From Cupriavidus numazuensis (GTDB lineage Bacteria; Pseudomonadota; Gammaproteobacteria; Burkholderiales; Burkholderiaceae), in the NCBI RefSeq assembly GCF_905397435.1, contig NZ_CAJPVI010000034.1, positions 39,224 to 103,223 of the forward strand: 64,000 bases of DNA. The letters are read 5' to 3'. A program made the translations under genes and the position numbers. Of this stretch, positions 8,182 through 17,169 are shown piece after piece (position 1 is the first letter of the stretch; each line of letters starts with the position of its first letter). The notes below the pieces were generated by a model. It did not search any database and was not told where the DNA came from. It saw only the letters and a list, made by a program, of their open reading frames with translations.

Positions 8182-9909
8182 TCACCGGCCTTCCGTGCCC
8201 GTCTTGCCCGGGGCCGCCGGTTGCATGGCCTCTTCCTGCAGCGCGCGCCACTGGATCTTGCCGGTGGCCGACTTGGGCAGGGCGTCGACGAATTCGACGA
8301 TGCGCGGCACCTTGTAGGCAGCCAGGCGCTCGCGGCACCAGGCCATGATGCGTTCCGGGTCAGCCTCGGGCGTGCCGCGCGATTCCGCGCGCAGCGCCAC
8401 CACGGCCTTGACCGTTTCACCGCGATGATCGTCGCGCGCGGCGATCACGCAGGCCTCGTGGATTGCCGGATGCCCGTAGAGCAGGTTCTCCACCTCGGCC
8501 GGCCAGACCTTGAAGCCGGACGCGTTGATCATTCGCTTGAGGCGATCGCGCATGAAGAAGTAGCCCTCTTCGTCCATGAAGCCGAGGTCGCCCGTGCGCA
8601 GGAAACGCTTGCCATCGACCTCGATGAACGATTCTTCGTTGGCCTCCGGGTTGTTCCAGTAGCCGAGCATCACCTGCGCGCCATGGGCGACGATCTCGCC
8701 GATCTCGCCTTGCGGCAGTTCGGCCAGCGTTTCAGGGTCGACCACGCGCGCGTCCACGCCAAAGGTGGCAATGCCCAGGCATTCGCGCTTGGGCTTCTGG
8801 CGCGGGTTGGACAGCAGGAACGACGCCGTCTCGGTCATGCCATAGGCCTCGACATAAGGCAGGCCGAAGCGCTCCTGCAGCATATTGGCCACGGCATCGG
8901 GCATGGCTGCGCCACCGCCGCCGAGGAACGCCAGGCTGGACAGGTCGCGTTCCGTCACGCCGGGCTGTGCGAAGAAGTCCACCAGCATGGCCGGCGGCGC
9001 GCCCCATACCGAGACGCGATAGCGCTCGATCAGGTCGGCGGCGAGCGAGCGCTCCCAGCGCGGCATCAGCACCACGGTGGCGCCGAGGTAGATGGGCGAA
9101 TGCATGCAGTTCTGCATGCCGAGCAGGTGGAACATCGGGGCCACTGCCAGCACCACCGCTTCCGGCGTACTGCTGCGCCAGACCTGCGAGCCCACCGCGG
9201 AGCTCATCATGGTGCCGTGGGTATGCATGCACCCCTTCGGATTGCCGGTCGTGCCCGACGTGTAGGCCAGCATGCACAGCGAGTCGTAGCCGGCCTCGTG
9301 CGGGCGCGGGCGCTGGCCGGCATTGCTTGCCGCTTCCCAGGCGACGGGCATTGCACCGCTCGGTGCCGCGCTCAGCGGGGGCGCCGGCTCGCGCAGCCAG
9401 GCCGGCACGGGCAAGCCACCATCGTCATGCAGCATGCCCGCATAGTGGTGCACGATCACGTGGCGCAATGCCTTGCCGTGCAGCGGCGCGACGCGGTCGT
9501 ACAGTTCGCTGCCGCAGAACACGGCCACGGCACCGCTGTCCGCGACCACGTGTTCCAGTTCGGCCTCGAGCCACATCGGGTTGGCCGGCACCACCACGGC
9601 CTCGGCGCGCAGGATGGCGTAGTACGCCGCGATGAACTGCGGGCAGTTCTGGCTGAACAGCACCACCCGGTCGCCGGGCTGGATTCCGCAGGTGTGCTGC
9701 AGATAACCGGCCATGCGCTCGACCTCATCGAGCAGCGCTGCATAGGAGATCGCGGTGCCGAAGTACTGGATCGCGGTCTTATCGGGATAGCGGCGCGCGG
9801 CCACCTCCAGGTTGTAGAACAGGCTGGTACGCGGCGCATGCAGCGACGCCGGCAAGCCGGCGGGCCAGGCGGGGGAACGGTAAGGCTGGGAGGTACTGGC
9901 GAACTTCAT
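8182..9909 (-). CDS. acyl-CoA synthetase (AMP-binding, long-chain type)
   Basis: 575 residues from ATG 9909. The adenylate-forming enzyme motifs are all present: phosphate loop MLAYTSGTTGNPKGCMHTHG, YGMTETASF, the hinge region TGDLGFMDEEGYFFMRDRLK, and the C-terminal catalytic Lys in KSATGKIQWRAL. The reaction is acid + ATP + CoA to acyl-CoA + AMP + PPi. An in-frame TTG at 9930 would add seven residues and overlap the upstream gene by 8 bp; ATG at 9909 is preferred although its ribosome-binding site is weak. Bug receptor genes sit on both sides, 14 bp upstream and 38 bp downstream, so a receptor-ligase-receptor operon is likely. The substrate is unknown. Confidence 0.9.
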   Translation of the reverse strand: MKFASTSQPYRSPAWPAGLPASLHAPRTSLFYNLEVAARRYPDKTAIQYFGTAISYAALLDEVERMAGYLQHTCGIQPGDRVVLFSQNCPQFIAAYYAILRAEAVVVPANPMWLEAELEHVVADSGAVAVFCGSELYDRVAPLHGKALRHVIVHHYAGMLHDDGGLPVPAWLREPAPPLSAAPSGAMPVAWEAASNAGQRPRPHEAGYDSLCMLAYTSGTTGNPKGCMHTHGTMMSSAVGSQVWRSSTPEAVVLAVAPMFHLLGMQNCMHSPIYLGATVVLMPRWERSLAADLIERYRVSVWGAPPAMLVDFFAQPGVTERDLSSLAFLGGGGAAMPDAVANMLQERFGLPYVEAYGMTETASFLLSNPRQKPKRECLGIATFGVDARVVDPETLAELPQGEIGEIVAHGAQVMLGYWNNPEANEESFIEVDGKRFLRTGDLGFMDEEGYFFMRDRLKRMINASGFKVWPAEVENLLYGHPAIHEACVIAARDDHRGETVKAVVALRAESRGTPEADPERIMAWCRERLAAYKVPRIVEFVDALPKSATGKIQWRALQEEAMQPAAPGKTGTEGR

Positions 9910-9922
9910 GTCAGGCAAAGGC

Positions 9923-10927
9923 TCAGTCAAGACGAATGTTGTGGGTACGGATCACCTTGCCCCAGCGCGCGTAGTCGGACTGCACGGTCTGGGCAAAGGC
10001 ATCGGGCGTGCTGCCGGTCAGGATCACGCCCAGTTCGTTCATGCGCGTGCGCACCGCGGGGTCGGCAAGCACCTTGTTGACGTCGGCCGAGAACTTCTCG
10101 ACGATCGCGCGCGGCGTGGCGGCGGGCAGCAGCAGGCCGAACCAGCCGAGCGAATCCAGGCCGGCAATGCCAGCTTCCTTGAACGTCGGCACGTCGGGCA
10201 GTTGCGGTGAACGCGAAGCCCCGGTCACGGCAAGCGCGCGCAGGCGCCCGGAGGCGTTGTGGGGCTTGGCGCCCATCACGGAGATCACGGCGGATGGCAC
10301 CTGGCCGCCGAGCAGGTCGTTCAGTTCAGGCGCCTCGCCCTTGTAGGAGACATGGATCATGTCGAGCTTGGCGGTCTCGTTGAAGATCTCGCCGTAAAGA
10401 TGGCCGCTCGAACCAGTGCCGTACGAGCCAAAGGAATACTGCTTCGGCTTGGCGCGCACCAGCGCAATGAATTCCTTCAGGTTCGTGGCCGGCACCGCAC
10501 CGTTGACGGCGAACACGAGGTTGGTGGTACCAAGCTCCGACACAGGCGCGAAATCCTTCACCGGGTCGAACGGGGCCTTGGTGTAGAGGCTCGGGGCCTG
10601 CACGAGCGTGGTGATGGTGAGCAGCGCGGTATAGCCGTCCGGCTCGGCACGTGCGACCACTTCCGAGCCGATCATGCTGCTGGCGCCGGGGCGGTTCTCC
10701 ACCACGACGGGACGCTTCCAGGCCTTGCCCAGACCGTCGGCAATGGCACGCGCCAGGACATCGGTCGCCCCGCCGGCCGGATACGGGACCACCAGCCGCA
10801 CGGATTTCGACGGGAAGGCGGCTTGTGCCATGGCCGGTCCGGCGCCAAGCAAGCCGGTTGCGACCCCGCCCAGTGCCAGCAATCCGGCACCAAAACGCAG
10901 CAATGCACTACGACGATCTGCCTGCAT
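9923..10927 (-). CDS. Bug/TTT periplasmic substrate-binding protein
   Basis: 334 residues. The signal peptide contains a twin-Arg-like start (MQADRRSALLRFGAG) and a likely cleavage site after PAMAQA. The mature protein opens FPSKSVRLVVPYPAGGATDV and carries the usual ENRPGASSMIGSE, AEPDGYTALL and VSYKGEAPELNDLLGGQV motifs. It is first in a minus-strand run with the CoA ligase and a second Bug receptor; the two receptors are clearly paralogous but not close duplicates. An 11 bp gap from an AAGGAGACAACC-type ribosome-binding site supports the ATG at 10927. The ligand is unknown, probably an organic acid. Confidence 0.9.
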   Translation of the reverse strand: MQADRRSALLRFGAGLLALGGVATGLLGAGPAMAQAAFPSKSVRLVVPYPAGGATDVLARAIADGLGKAWKRPVVVENRPGASSMIGSEVVARAEPDGYTALLTITTLVQAPSLYTKAPFDPVKDFAPVSELGTTNLVFAVNGAVPATNLKEFIALVRAKPKQYSFGSYGTGSSGHLYGEIFNETAKLDMIHVSYKGEAPELNDLLGGQVPSAVISVMGAKPHNASGRLRALAVTGASRSPQLPDVPTFKEAGIAGLDSLGWFGLLLPAATPRAIVEKFSADVNKVLADPAVRTRMNELGVILTGSTPDAFAQTVQSDYARWGKVIRTHNIRLD

Positions 10928-11268
10928 GTGGTTGTCTCCTTTGTGTTTTTTGTTCGCGGCGAAGGGCTCTGCCCCCTTTTGCTGACGCCGGCGATGTATC
11001 CGTTGGCGTGGCCGTGTCCGGCGTGCCGGTGGCGGTCCGTTCGGTGCGGACCTTTCCACAGCGAGAGGGTGCGCGATGGGAGGTGGTCCGGACAATGACC
11101 AGACGACCCAAAATGATTGGCCGAATCGCTCAGTTGAAAGGCAGGCTTTGGCAAATCCCGATTGTGCGGTGCGACCCGGCCGCGATAAGGTCTGCCTCAG
11201 GCCACCATGCCGCCAGTTCGCCACTGCCAGGGCAACGCCCGGCGCGCCCCAACACGACGAGGAGACTC
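10928..11268. other. divergent promoter region between Bug receptor and AraC regulator
   Basis: About 340 bp separate two divergent genes. The longer open frames that cross this stretch are extensions of the flanking genes without ribosome-binding sites. Control of the minus-strand catabolic operon by the AraC protein through this region is an inference from position. Confidence 0.5.
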
Positions 11269-12417
11269 ATGCACATCGTTGCCACGCCCGCTCACCGGCA
11301 TCCCGTGCCGGGCATGCCGCGCAGCATCGCCGCGCCGGGTCCGGCGTTGGCCGGCACCGCCGGCACGGTCATGACACCGCTGGCCGCAGCGCCCGCGCCG
11401 GCGCGCCACACGATCGCCATCCACCACGTCCAGCAGATCGTGCTCGGCGTGCGCCGGCTCGGCGGCGATATCGATGCGCTGCTGCGCCGCGCAGCCATCT
11501 CGCCGGCACTGCTGGCATCGCCCACCGCGCGCGTCACGCAAGACCAGTACGCCGCACTGATCCGCACGCTGCGCCGCATCACGCGCGACGAACTGTGGGG
11601 CCTGCTCAGCCGCCCCGTGCCGCCGGGGGTGTTCGCCCAGGCTGCCAGCGCAATGATCCACTGCGCGACGCTGGAGGAGGCGATCCAGGCCGGCCTGCGC
11701 CAGTACCGGCTGCACATCGGCGACTTCACGCCACGGTTGCACCGCAGCGAAGATGGCAAGACCGTTTCCGTCCAACTGCATGCGCACGCGCCCGCGTCGC
11801 CGTGCCACGTGTTCGCCGAGTCGACGTTCGTGTTCCACGCCTACGGCCTGATTAACTGGCTGGTGGCACGGCGCATGCCGCTGGCCCGCGTTGACCTGAG
11901 CGCGGGGCCGCCCAAGGGGCAGACCGACACCGAGCGCATTTTCAACACGACGGTCCGGTACGGGCAGCCCTGCACGGCGCTGCATTTCGACGCCGCCTGG
12001 CTGCGGCTGCCGGTGATGCAGGATGCCACCGGCCTCGGCGAATTCCTGCGCGAGGCGCCGCACAAGTTGCTGGTGCGCTACCGCGACAACAGTTGCCTGG
12101 CCGAACGCATCCGCCTGCACCTGCGCTCGCACCTCGACGACGAACTGCCTTCGCTCGAGCAGATGGCGCAGATGCTGCGCCTGACGCCGCAAACGCTGCG
12201 CCGCCGGCTGCGCGACGAAGGGCGCGGCTACCAGAACATCAAGGACAACCTGCGGCGCGACGTGGCGATCGGCATGCTCGAGCGCTCCGATCTCTCGCTG
12301 CAGCAGGTCGCGCTGCGGCTCGGCTTCTCGGAGCCCAGCACCTTCCACCGCGCGTTCAAGAAATGGACGGGCGTGGCGCCGGGCGAATACCGGCAGCTCG
12401 CAAGCGCCGGCAGCTGA
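11269..12417 (+). CDS. AraC family transcriptional regulator
   Basis: 382 residues from ATG 11269, which follows GAGGAG at a good distance. Residues about 50-250 match the arabinose-binding-like N-terminal domain seen in OruR/ArgR-type AraC regulators (HHVQQIVLGVRRLGGDID start). The C-terminal 100 residues are a double helix-turn-helix DNA-binding domain, with MAQMLRLTPQTLRRRLRDEG and QVALRLGFSEPSTFHRAFKK followed by WTGVAPGEYR. It is divergent from the Bug-ligase-Bug-hydratase genes and is the best candidate for their regulator. The first 45 residues are low complexity (Ala/Pro/Gly-rich), so a later start cannot be excluded. Confidence 0.92.
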   Translation: MHIVATPAHRHPVPGMPRSIAAPGPALAGTAGTVMTPLAAAPAPARHTIAIHHVQQIVLGVRRLGGDIDALLRRAAISPALLASPTARVTQDQYAALIRTLRRITRDELWGLLSRPVPPGVFAQAASAMIHCATLEEAIQAGLRQYRLHIGDFTPRLHRSEDGKTVSVQLHAHAPASPCHVFAESTFVFHAYGLINWLVARRMPLARVDLSAGPPKGQTDTERIFNTTVRYGQPCTALHFDAAWLRLPVMQDATGLGEFLREAPHKLLVRYRDNSCLAERIRLHLRSHLDDELPSLEQMAQMLRLTPQTLRRRLRDEGRGYQNIKDNLRRDVAIGMLERSDLSLQQVALRLGFSEPSTFHRAFKKWTGVAPGEYRQLASAGS

Positions 12418-12442
12418 CCAGCCGTCAAGACCAGCGCAAACA

Positions 12443-12476
12443 AAAAAAGCCGGCGATGACAACGCCATCGCCGGCT
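12443..12476 (-). terminator. rho-independent terminator of the CaiB transferase gene
   Basis: Inverted repeat AGCCGGCGATG ... CATCGCCGGCT at 12448-12476 with a run of A on its left side. On the minus strand it reads as a stem-loop followed by U residues, 29 bp after the CoA-transferase stop. It also separates the convergent AraC gene. Confidence 0.75.
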
Positions 12477-12504
12477 TGACCCTATCGGGCTTTCACGTAC
12501 GCGG

Positions 12505-13740
12505 TCAGACCACGCCCTGCTCCCGCAGTGCAGCGATCCGCTCCGCGGACAAACCGAGCACTTCAGCCAGCACACGTTCCGTGTGTTCGCCAAGGCGCGG
12601 CGGCGGCGCGTCATATTGCACCGGCGTGCTCGACAGCCGTAGCGGGCTCTTGACGGTCGGGCAGATCGCACCGTCCTTGCGTACCAGATCGACCTGCAGT
12701 TCGCGATGACGGACCTGCGGGTCGTCGAGCACCTGCGCATAGTCGTTGATCGGCCCGCACGGAATGCCCTGTGCCTCCAGCGCTTCGACCCAGTGCGCGG
12801 TGGGACGGGTGCGCATATGGGCCTCGAGCATCGGCACCAGCAATTCGCGATGGATGATACGACCCGAGCCCGTGGCGAAGCGCTCGTCGGCGGCCAGATC
12901 CGGACGTTCGATACCACGGCAATACGCCTGCCACTGGCCGTCGTTCCCGGCCGCCACGATCATGTAGCCGTCCGACGTCGCAAAGACGTGGTACGGCACC
13001 ATGTTCGCGTGCGCATTGCCATAGCGCGGCATGGCCTGGCCGGTGATGCGCTGCGCGATGATCGGCGTCGCGCCCACGGCCACCACGGCATCGAGCAGCG
13101 CCATGTCGATATGCTGGCCCTCGCCGGTGCGCTCGGCATGCCGCAATGCGGCAAGCACAGCCACGGTCGCATACATGCCGGTCAGCACGTCCACCACCGC
13201 CACACCGACCTTCTGCGGACCGCCGCCAGGCAAGTCGTCACGCTCGCCGGTCACGCTCATCAGTCCGCCGATGCCCTGGAAGATGAAGTCGTAGCCCGGC
13301 TTGTGCGCGCTCGGGCCGGTCTGGCCATAGCCGGTGATCGAGCAATAGACCAGCGCCGGATTGATCGCCTTCAGGCTCTCAAAGTCGAGCCCGTAGCGCT
13401 TCAGGTCCCCGACCTTGTAGTTCTCGAGGACGATGTGCGACTTGGCCGCGAGCTCGCGCACGATCGCCTGCCCTTCCGGGCTGGCGATGTCGAGCGTGAG
13501 CGACTGCTTGCCGCGGTTGGCGCCGGCAAAGTAGGTGGCATCGCGCGAAGGCTGGCCTTCGGGATCCGGCAACCATGGCGGGCCCCAGGAGCGCGTGTCG
13601 TCGCCGACCCGGGGGCGTTCCACCTTGATCACTTCGGCGCCGAGGTCCGCCAGGTTCTGCGCGCACCACGGCCCGGCCAGGATGCGCGACAGGTCGAGCA
13701 CCCGGACACCGGCCAGTGCGCCTTGCATGGCGGGCGCCAT
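12505..13740 (-). CDS. CaiB/BaiF family III CoA-transferase
   Basis: 411 residues, normal for the family. The N-terminus (GVRVLDLSRILAGPWCAQNL, ADLGAEVIKVERP) is the standard CoA-binding Rossmann start, and VAVVDVLTGMYATVAVLAAL contains the catalytic Asp region. Family III enzymes transfer CoA from a donor such as succinyl-CoA to a carboxylic acid in the cytoplasm. It is 1 bp from the next minus-strand gene, an SDR dehydrogenase, so the two are co-transcribed. The substrate pair is not deducible from the sequence; together they could activate an acid and oxidise a 3-hydroxyacyl-CoA. Confidence 0.9.
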   Translation of the reverse strand: MAPAMQGALAGVRVLDLSRILAGPWCAQNLADLGAEVIKVERPRVGDDTRSWGPPWLPDPEGQPSRDATYFAGANRGKQSLTLDIASPEGQAIVRELAAKSHIVLENYKVGDLKRYGLDFESLKAINPALVYCSITGYGQTGPSAHKPGYDFIFQGIGGLMSVTGERDDLPGGGPQKVGVAVVDVLTGMYATVAVLAALRHAERTGEGQHIDMALLDAVVAVGATPIIAQRITGQAMPRYGNAHANMVPYHVFATSDGYMIVAAGNDGQWQAYCRGIERPDLAADERFATGSGRIIHRELLVPMLEAHMRTRPTAHWVEALEAQGIPCGPINDYAQVLDDPQVRHRELQVDLVRKDGAICPTVKSPLRLSSTPVQYDAPPPRLGEHTERVLAEVLGLSAERIAALREQGVV

Positions 13741-13741
13741 C

Positions 13742-14656
13742 TCAGATCGGGTCCCAGCTGATCACGTCGGGCGAGCGCTCGAGCTTGAAGAAGCTGTTGC
13801 GCATGGCCGGCATGGCGATCTCGCCGATCGATTCCGGCGTCCAGCCTTCGCTCATGTGCACCGAGCGCACCGGGCGCGGCTGGCTCATCAGGATGATTTC
13901 GTTGGCGCGCACGGCGAAGATCTGGCCGTTGACCTCGGCTGCCTCCGGGCTGGCCAGGTAGACCGCCACGGGGCCGATCTTGCCGGCTTCCATCTTCTGC
14001 AGCTTGGCCACACGCGCCTTTTCCTCCGGCGTTTCGGCCGGGATCGAGCTGGTCATGCGGCTCCATGCGAACGGCGCGATGCAGTTCGAGCGCACGTTGA
14101 AGCGCTGCATGTCGAGTGCGATCGACTTCGACAGCGCGGCGATACCGAGCTTGGCGGCCGAGTAGTTGGCCTGGCCCAGGTTGCCGATCAGGCCCGAGGT
14201 CGACGTCATGTGCACAAAGGCGCCGCCCTCCTGGTCCTTGAAATAGTTGGCCGCCGCACGGCTCACGAAGAAGGTGCCGTGCAGGTGCACGTCGATGACC
14301 GAACGCCATTCCTCTTCATTCATCTTGAAGAACATGCGGTCGCGCAGGTTGCCGGCGTTGTTGACCACGGCATCGATGCGGCCGAAGTTATCGAGCGCGC
14401 ACTGGACGATGGCGTTGGCACCATTCCAGGTCGACACGCTGTCGGTGTTCGCCACGGCCTCGCCGCCGGCCGCGCGGATTTCTTCCACCACGCGCTGTGC
14501 GGGACCGGCATCGCCGCCTTCGCCGGTCATCGAGACGCCGAGGTCGTTGACCACGACCTTGGCACCGGCAGCTGCCATCGCCAGCGCGATGCCGCGCCCG
14601 ATTCCACCACCAGCGCCCGTTACCAGCGCTACCTTGCCTGCCATCAAACCGCTCAT
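13742..14656 (-). CDS. SDR family oxidoreductase (3-hydroxyacyl-CoA dehydrogenase-like)
   Basis: 304 residues. It has the NAD(P)-binding GAGGGIGRG motif near residue 15, the NNAG motif, catalytic Ser in HMTSTSGLIG and the YxxxK motif in ANYSAAKLGIAAL. The segment VNDLGVSMTGEGGDAGPAQ is typical of the dehydrogenase domain of peroxisomal multifunctional enzyme type 2 and its bacterial relatives, which oxidise 3-hydroxyacyl-CoA. ATG 14656 is chosen because GAGGAG lies 7 nt upstream. The gene is divergent from a LysR regulator, 193 bp away, and forms a two-gene operon with the CaiB transferase. Confidence 0.9.
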   Translation of the reverse strand: MSGLMAGKVALVTGAGGGIGRGIALAMAAAGAKVVVNDLGVSMTGEGGDAGPAQRVVEEIRAAGGEAVANTDSVSTWNGANAIVQCALDNFGRIDAVVNNAGNLRDRMFFKMNEEEWRSVIDVHLHGTFFVSRAAANYFKDQEGGAFVHMTSTSGLIGNLGQANYSAAKLGIAALSKSIALDMQRFNVRSNCIAPFAWSRMTSSIPAETPEEKARVAKLQKMEAGKIGPVAVYLASPEAAEVNGQIFAVRANEIILMSQPRPVRSVHMSEGWTPESIGEIAMPAMRNSFFKLERSPDVISWDPI

Positions 14657-14849
14657 TGCGTTGCTCCTCTGAATGCTTTTCCCGGTCACCAGACCGCGTT
14701 TCTGGCGACAATAACGGCCGCCCGCGACGGCCGTGCCAGTCGCAGGCAAGCATGTCCGGATGTTATTGCCACGCTAGATACGATAAATTGGCGGCTGAAA
14801 CATTGGAATTCACGAATCGCAAAAGTGGCCTTTGGCCTGACGGAACCCC

Positions 14850-15752
14850 ATGCATTACGACCTGACCGACCTGCGCCTTTTCCTCAACGTCGGTGAAACG
14901 GAGAACCTGACCCGCGCCGCGGAGCGCAGCTTCCTGTCCCTGCCGGCAGCCAGCACGCGCATCAAGCAGCTGGAAGAGGCGTTCCAGACGCAGCTTCTGA
15001 TCCGTCAGGTGAAAGGCGTCAGGCTGACCCCGGCCGGCGATGCGCTGCTGCACCATGCCCGCGAGGTGTTCCGTGAACTCGAATGCCTGCATGCCGACCT
15101 GCGTCCCTATGCCAAGGGCGTCAAGGGCAAGGTCCGCCTGCTGGCCAATACGACCGCCACCAACTCGTTCCTGGCGACCGGCCTGTCCCGCTTCCTAAGT
15201 GAAAACCCTGACGTCGATGTGGAGCTGGAAGAGCATCTGTCGCAGGAAATCGTCTCCGCGATCAGCGCCGGTGCGGCGGACCTTGGCATCGTCGCGGGCG
15301 AGGTTGCGACCCAGGATCTCGACGTCATGCACCTGTGCAGCGACGAGCTGATCGTGATTGCGCCGGTCAACCACCCGCTGCCGCAGTTCAAGCGGCTGCA
15401 CTTCGCCGACCTGCTGGACACCTGCCGCTTCGTCGGCCTGAACCAGTTCAGCGCGATCCAGTCCTTCCTCGACCGCATCGCCAGCGGCATGGGCAAGCGC
15501 ATCAGCCTGCGCATCCAGGTGGGCAGCTTCGACGCGGTCTGCCGCATGGTCGAGGCCGGTGCCGGCATCGCCATCGTGCCCAACAGCTGCGCACGCCGCT
15601 ACGCGAGCCGCAAGGTGCTGCGCTTTATCTCGCTGGAAGACGAATGGGCACGCCGCGAATTGCGCCTGTGCCGCCGCCCGGGCCGCGAACTGCCGCAGTT
15701 CGCCGAAACCCTGATCCAGTACCTGGTCGACGCTGCGCGCGAGCCTGTATAG
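14850..15752 (+). CDS. LysR family transcriptional regulator
   Basis: 300 residues with an N-terminal winged helix (LRLFLNVGETENLTRAAER, SLPAASTRIKQLEEAF) and a periplasmic-binding-like effector domain. It is divergent from the SDR-CaiB pair and is the natural candidate for their control; control of the itaconate-type operon 1.4 kb downstream is also possible, as that operon is LysR-linked in Pseudomonas. The effector is unknown. Gene length and composition are ordinary. Confidence 0.92.
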   Translation: MHYDLTDLRLFLNVGETENLTRAAERSFLSLPAASTRIKQLEEAFQTQLLIRQVKGVRLTPAGDALLHHAREVFRELECLHADLRPYAKGVKGKVRLLANTTATNSFLATGLSRFLSENPDVDVELEEHLSQEIVSAISAGAADLGIVAGEVATQDLDVMHLCSDELIVIAPVNHPLPQFKRLHFADLLDTCRFVGLNQFSAIQSFLDRIASGMGKRISLRIQVGSFDAVCRMVEAGAGIAIVPNSCARRYASRKVLRFISLEDEWARRELRLCRRPGRELPQFAETLIQYLVDAAREPV

Positions 15753-15785
15753 AGTTGGCATTGCATGGCCGTTCCCCGTCTGGCG

Positions 15786-16271
15786 CTAGGCCACCAGCCG
15801 CGCGAGCGGCCGCAGCGACACCAGCATGACCGCGATCAGCAGCGCCATGGCTGCCACACCGGGCCAGCTCGTGCGGCCGCAGCGCGCAAGAGAATCATTG
15901 ACCACCTCGGGCGACCAGTGGTAATCGCGCAGGCGCCGGATCGTCGATTCCGCATGCATGCGGTACAGCTGGTTACCGTAGAAGCCGAGGACCAGCGCCA
16001 TGGCGTAGGCTAGCGGCCGTGCGAGCACATCCGGCATCTGCACATGGAACAGCGCGTGCAGCACCGGTTCGGCGCACAGGACGATGGCGTAGACGCCGAC
16101 CTGCCAGTACATGCGGCGGTAGGCCATCCAGAAAGGCCCGAAGAAGAACGCCGCCCAGTTCCACGCCATGCCGTTGTGCGCCGCTGCGACCTGCCAGCGA
16201 TCGCGGTAGTACGGGAAACGGGATCCTACGAACACGGCGAAAGCCGCTTCGTCGCTGATGATTGCTTTCAT
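15786..16271 (-). CDS. DUF2628-like small integral membrane protein
   Basis: 161 residues beginning MKAIISDEAAFAVFVGSRF. The segment WNWAAFFFGPFWMAYRRMYW is the recognisable DUF2628 signature, followed by two or three hydrophobic helices (residues about 60-80 and 88-105) and a C-terminal helix at about 140-158. The function of the family is unknown. The gene is convergent with the LysR gene, 33 bp apart. An upstream in-frame extension to 16814 lacks any similarity and is rejected. Confidence 0.75.
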   Translation of the reverse strand: MKAIISDEAAFAVFVGSRFPYYRDRWQVAAAHNGMAWNWAAFFFGPFWMAYRRMYWQVGVYAIVLCAEPVLHALFHVQMPDVLARPLAYAMALVLGFYGNQLYRMHAESTIRRLRDYHWSPEVVNDSLARCGRTSWPGVAAMALLIAVMLVSLRPLARLVA

Positions 16272-16870
16272 GCCACACTCCCCTGCGGTGGGCCCCTGAC
16301 GACGGGACCTCTGCGACAGAGCATAGGCTTGCGCCGCTGCGCTAAGCGTGCGGTTGCGCGCAGAAGGCGCGATTTTCCCGACTGCGTCCGGCGGCCGGGA
16401 CACGAGCGGCCAATCAGCTACGTGGAATGTGCGTCCGGTGGATCGCGGCCCATTGGGCGGGCGCGCCCGGGGACATGGGTGACGCTGCGCGGCCTGGCCC
16501 GGCAGCACCGAAGTGCCGCCGGGCGCGCGCCGTCTACGCCCCTCGCGGACATCGTCCCGTCTCGCCGGCATGTGCCGGCCCTGTGCGCCAGGTGAGGACG
16601 TGGTCCGTTTTGCTTCCCCTGCTTTTTTGCGGACCGCATGTGACGCCTCGTCGTCGCCAATGCGAACCGCCATGCCATTGTGACCGATTCGCAGCGCCGC
16701 ATCATCATCAAAATGAGTGATGCGCACCGCGACGGGTTGCGTGGAAGGCGCTCGCCAAGTCATGCCAGACAAATGCGATGCCGTCCTACAGCGCAACCGG
16801 ATTCGCGCGGACACGGCAGAGCAGCCGCTCCTTCTATCGTGAAGACGTACAGAAAAGGAAGGAGCACATC
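16272..16870. other. 600-bp intergenic region without recognisable genes
   Basis: Open frames here are GC-driven and low complexity, with no ribosome-binding site or family similarity. I see nothing else except the ribosome-binding site GGAAGGAG just before 16871. Confidence 0.5.
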
Positions 16871-16945
16871 ATGCCCTACATCATCGCGTGGCTTCTCGGC
16901 GTTCCGGCCTTCGTGCTGATCCTGATCTGGCTGTTCATGCGCTGA
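16871..16945 (+). CDS. 24-residue single-helix membrane peptide
   Basis: ATG at 16871 is followed by 23 sense codons and TGA. The peptide starts MPYIIAWLLGVPAFVLIL and ends with IWLFMR, that is, one hydrophobic helix with a basic C-terminus. A strong ribosome-binding site, AAGGAAGGAGC, lies about 7 nt upstream, and a perfect 12-bp-stem hairpin follows 25 bp after the stop. The combination of ribosome-binding site, helix and terminator is hard to explain unless the peptide is expressed. Similar tiny membrane peptides exist in many bacteria; the function is unknown. It is too short for ordinary gene calling. Confidence 0.6.
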   Translation: MPYIIAWLLGVPAFVLILIWLFMR

Positions 16946-16970
16946 CACGTTCCGCGCCAATAACATGCCA

Positions 16971-16998
16971 GAAGACGCCCGGTTCGCCGGGCGTCTTC
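16971..16998 (+). terminator. hairpin terminator after the small membrane peptide
   Basis: Perfect inverted repeat GAAGACGCCCGG-ttcg-CCGGGCGTCTTC with the stable TTCG tetraloop. It is followed by CCCATT rather than a long T-run, so termination may be partial. Confidence 0.65.
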
Positions 16999-17169
16999 CC
17001 ATTGGGCCCGGCCTTTCACCACGGATTGCGCACGCTGTGCCGCACCCGCAGCTGTGCTCCACATTGGCCGCACCTAAGCCGCACCTAAGCCGCTCTTTCG
17101 CAAATCCGAATTTCGGGCCAAAGGGCCCTCGGGAATAATGGCCCCATTCAAATCGACCGGGCCCACCCC

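Noticed and set aside
9909..9930. TTG start for the CoA ligase at 9930
   Set aside because: It would overlap the upstream Bug gene and lacks a ribosome-binding site; ATG 9909 gives a standard N-terminus.
16044..16720. Plus-strand frames opposite and beyond the DUF2628 gene
   Set aside because: Low complexity, GC-biased, no start signals; the minus-strand DUF2628 gene explains most of this stretch.
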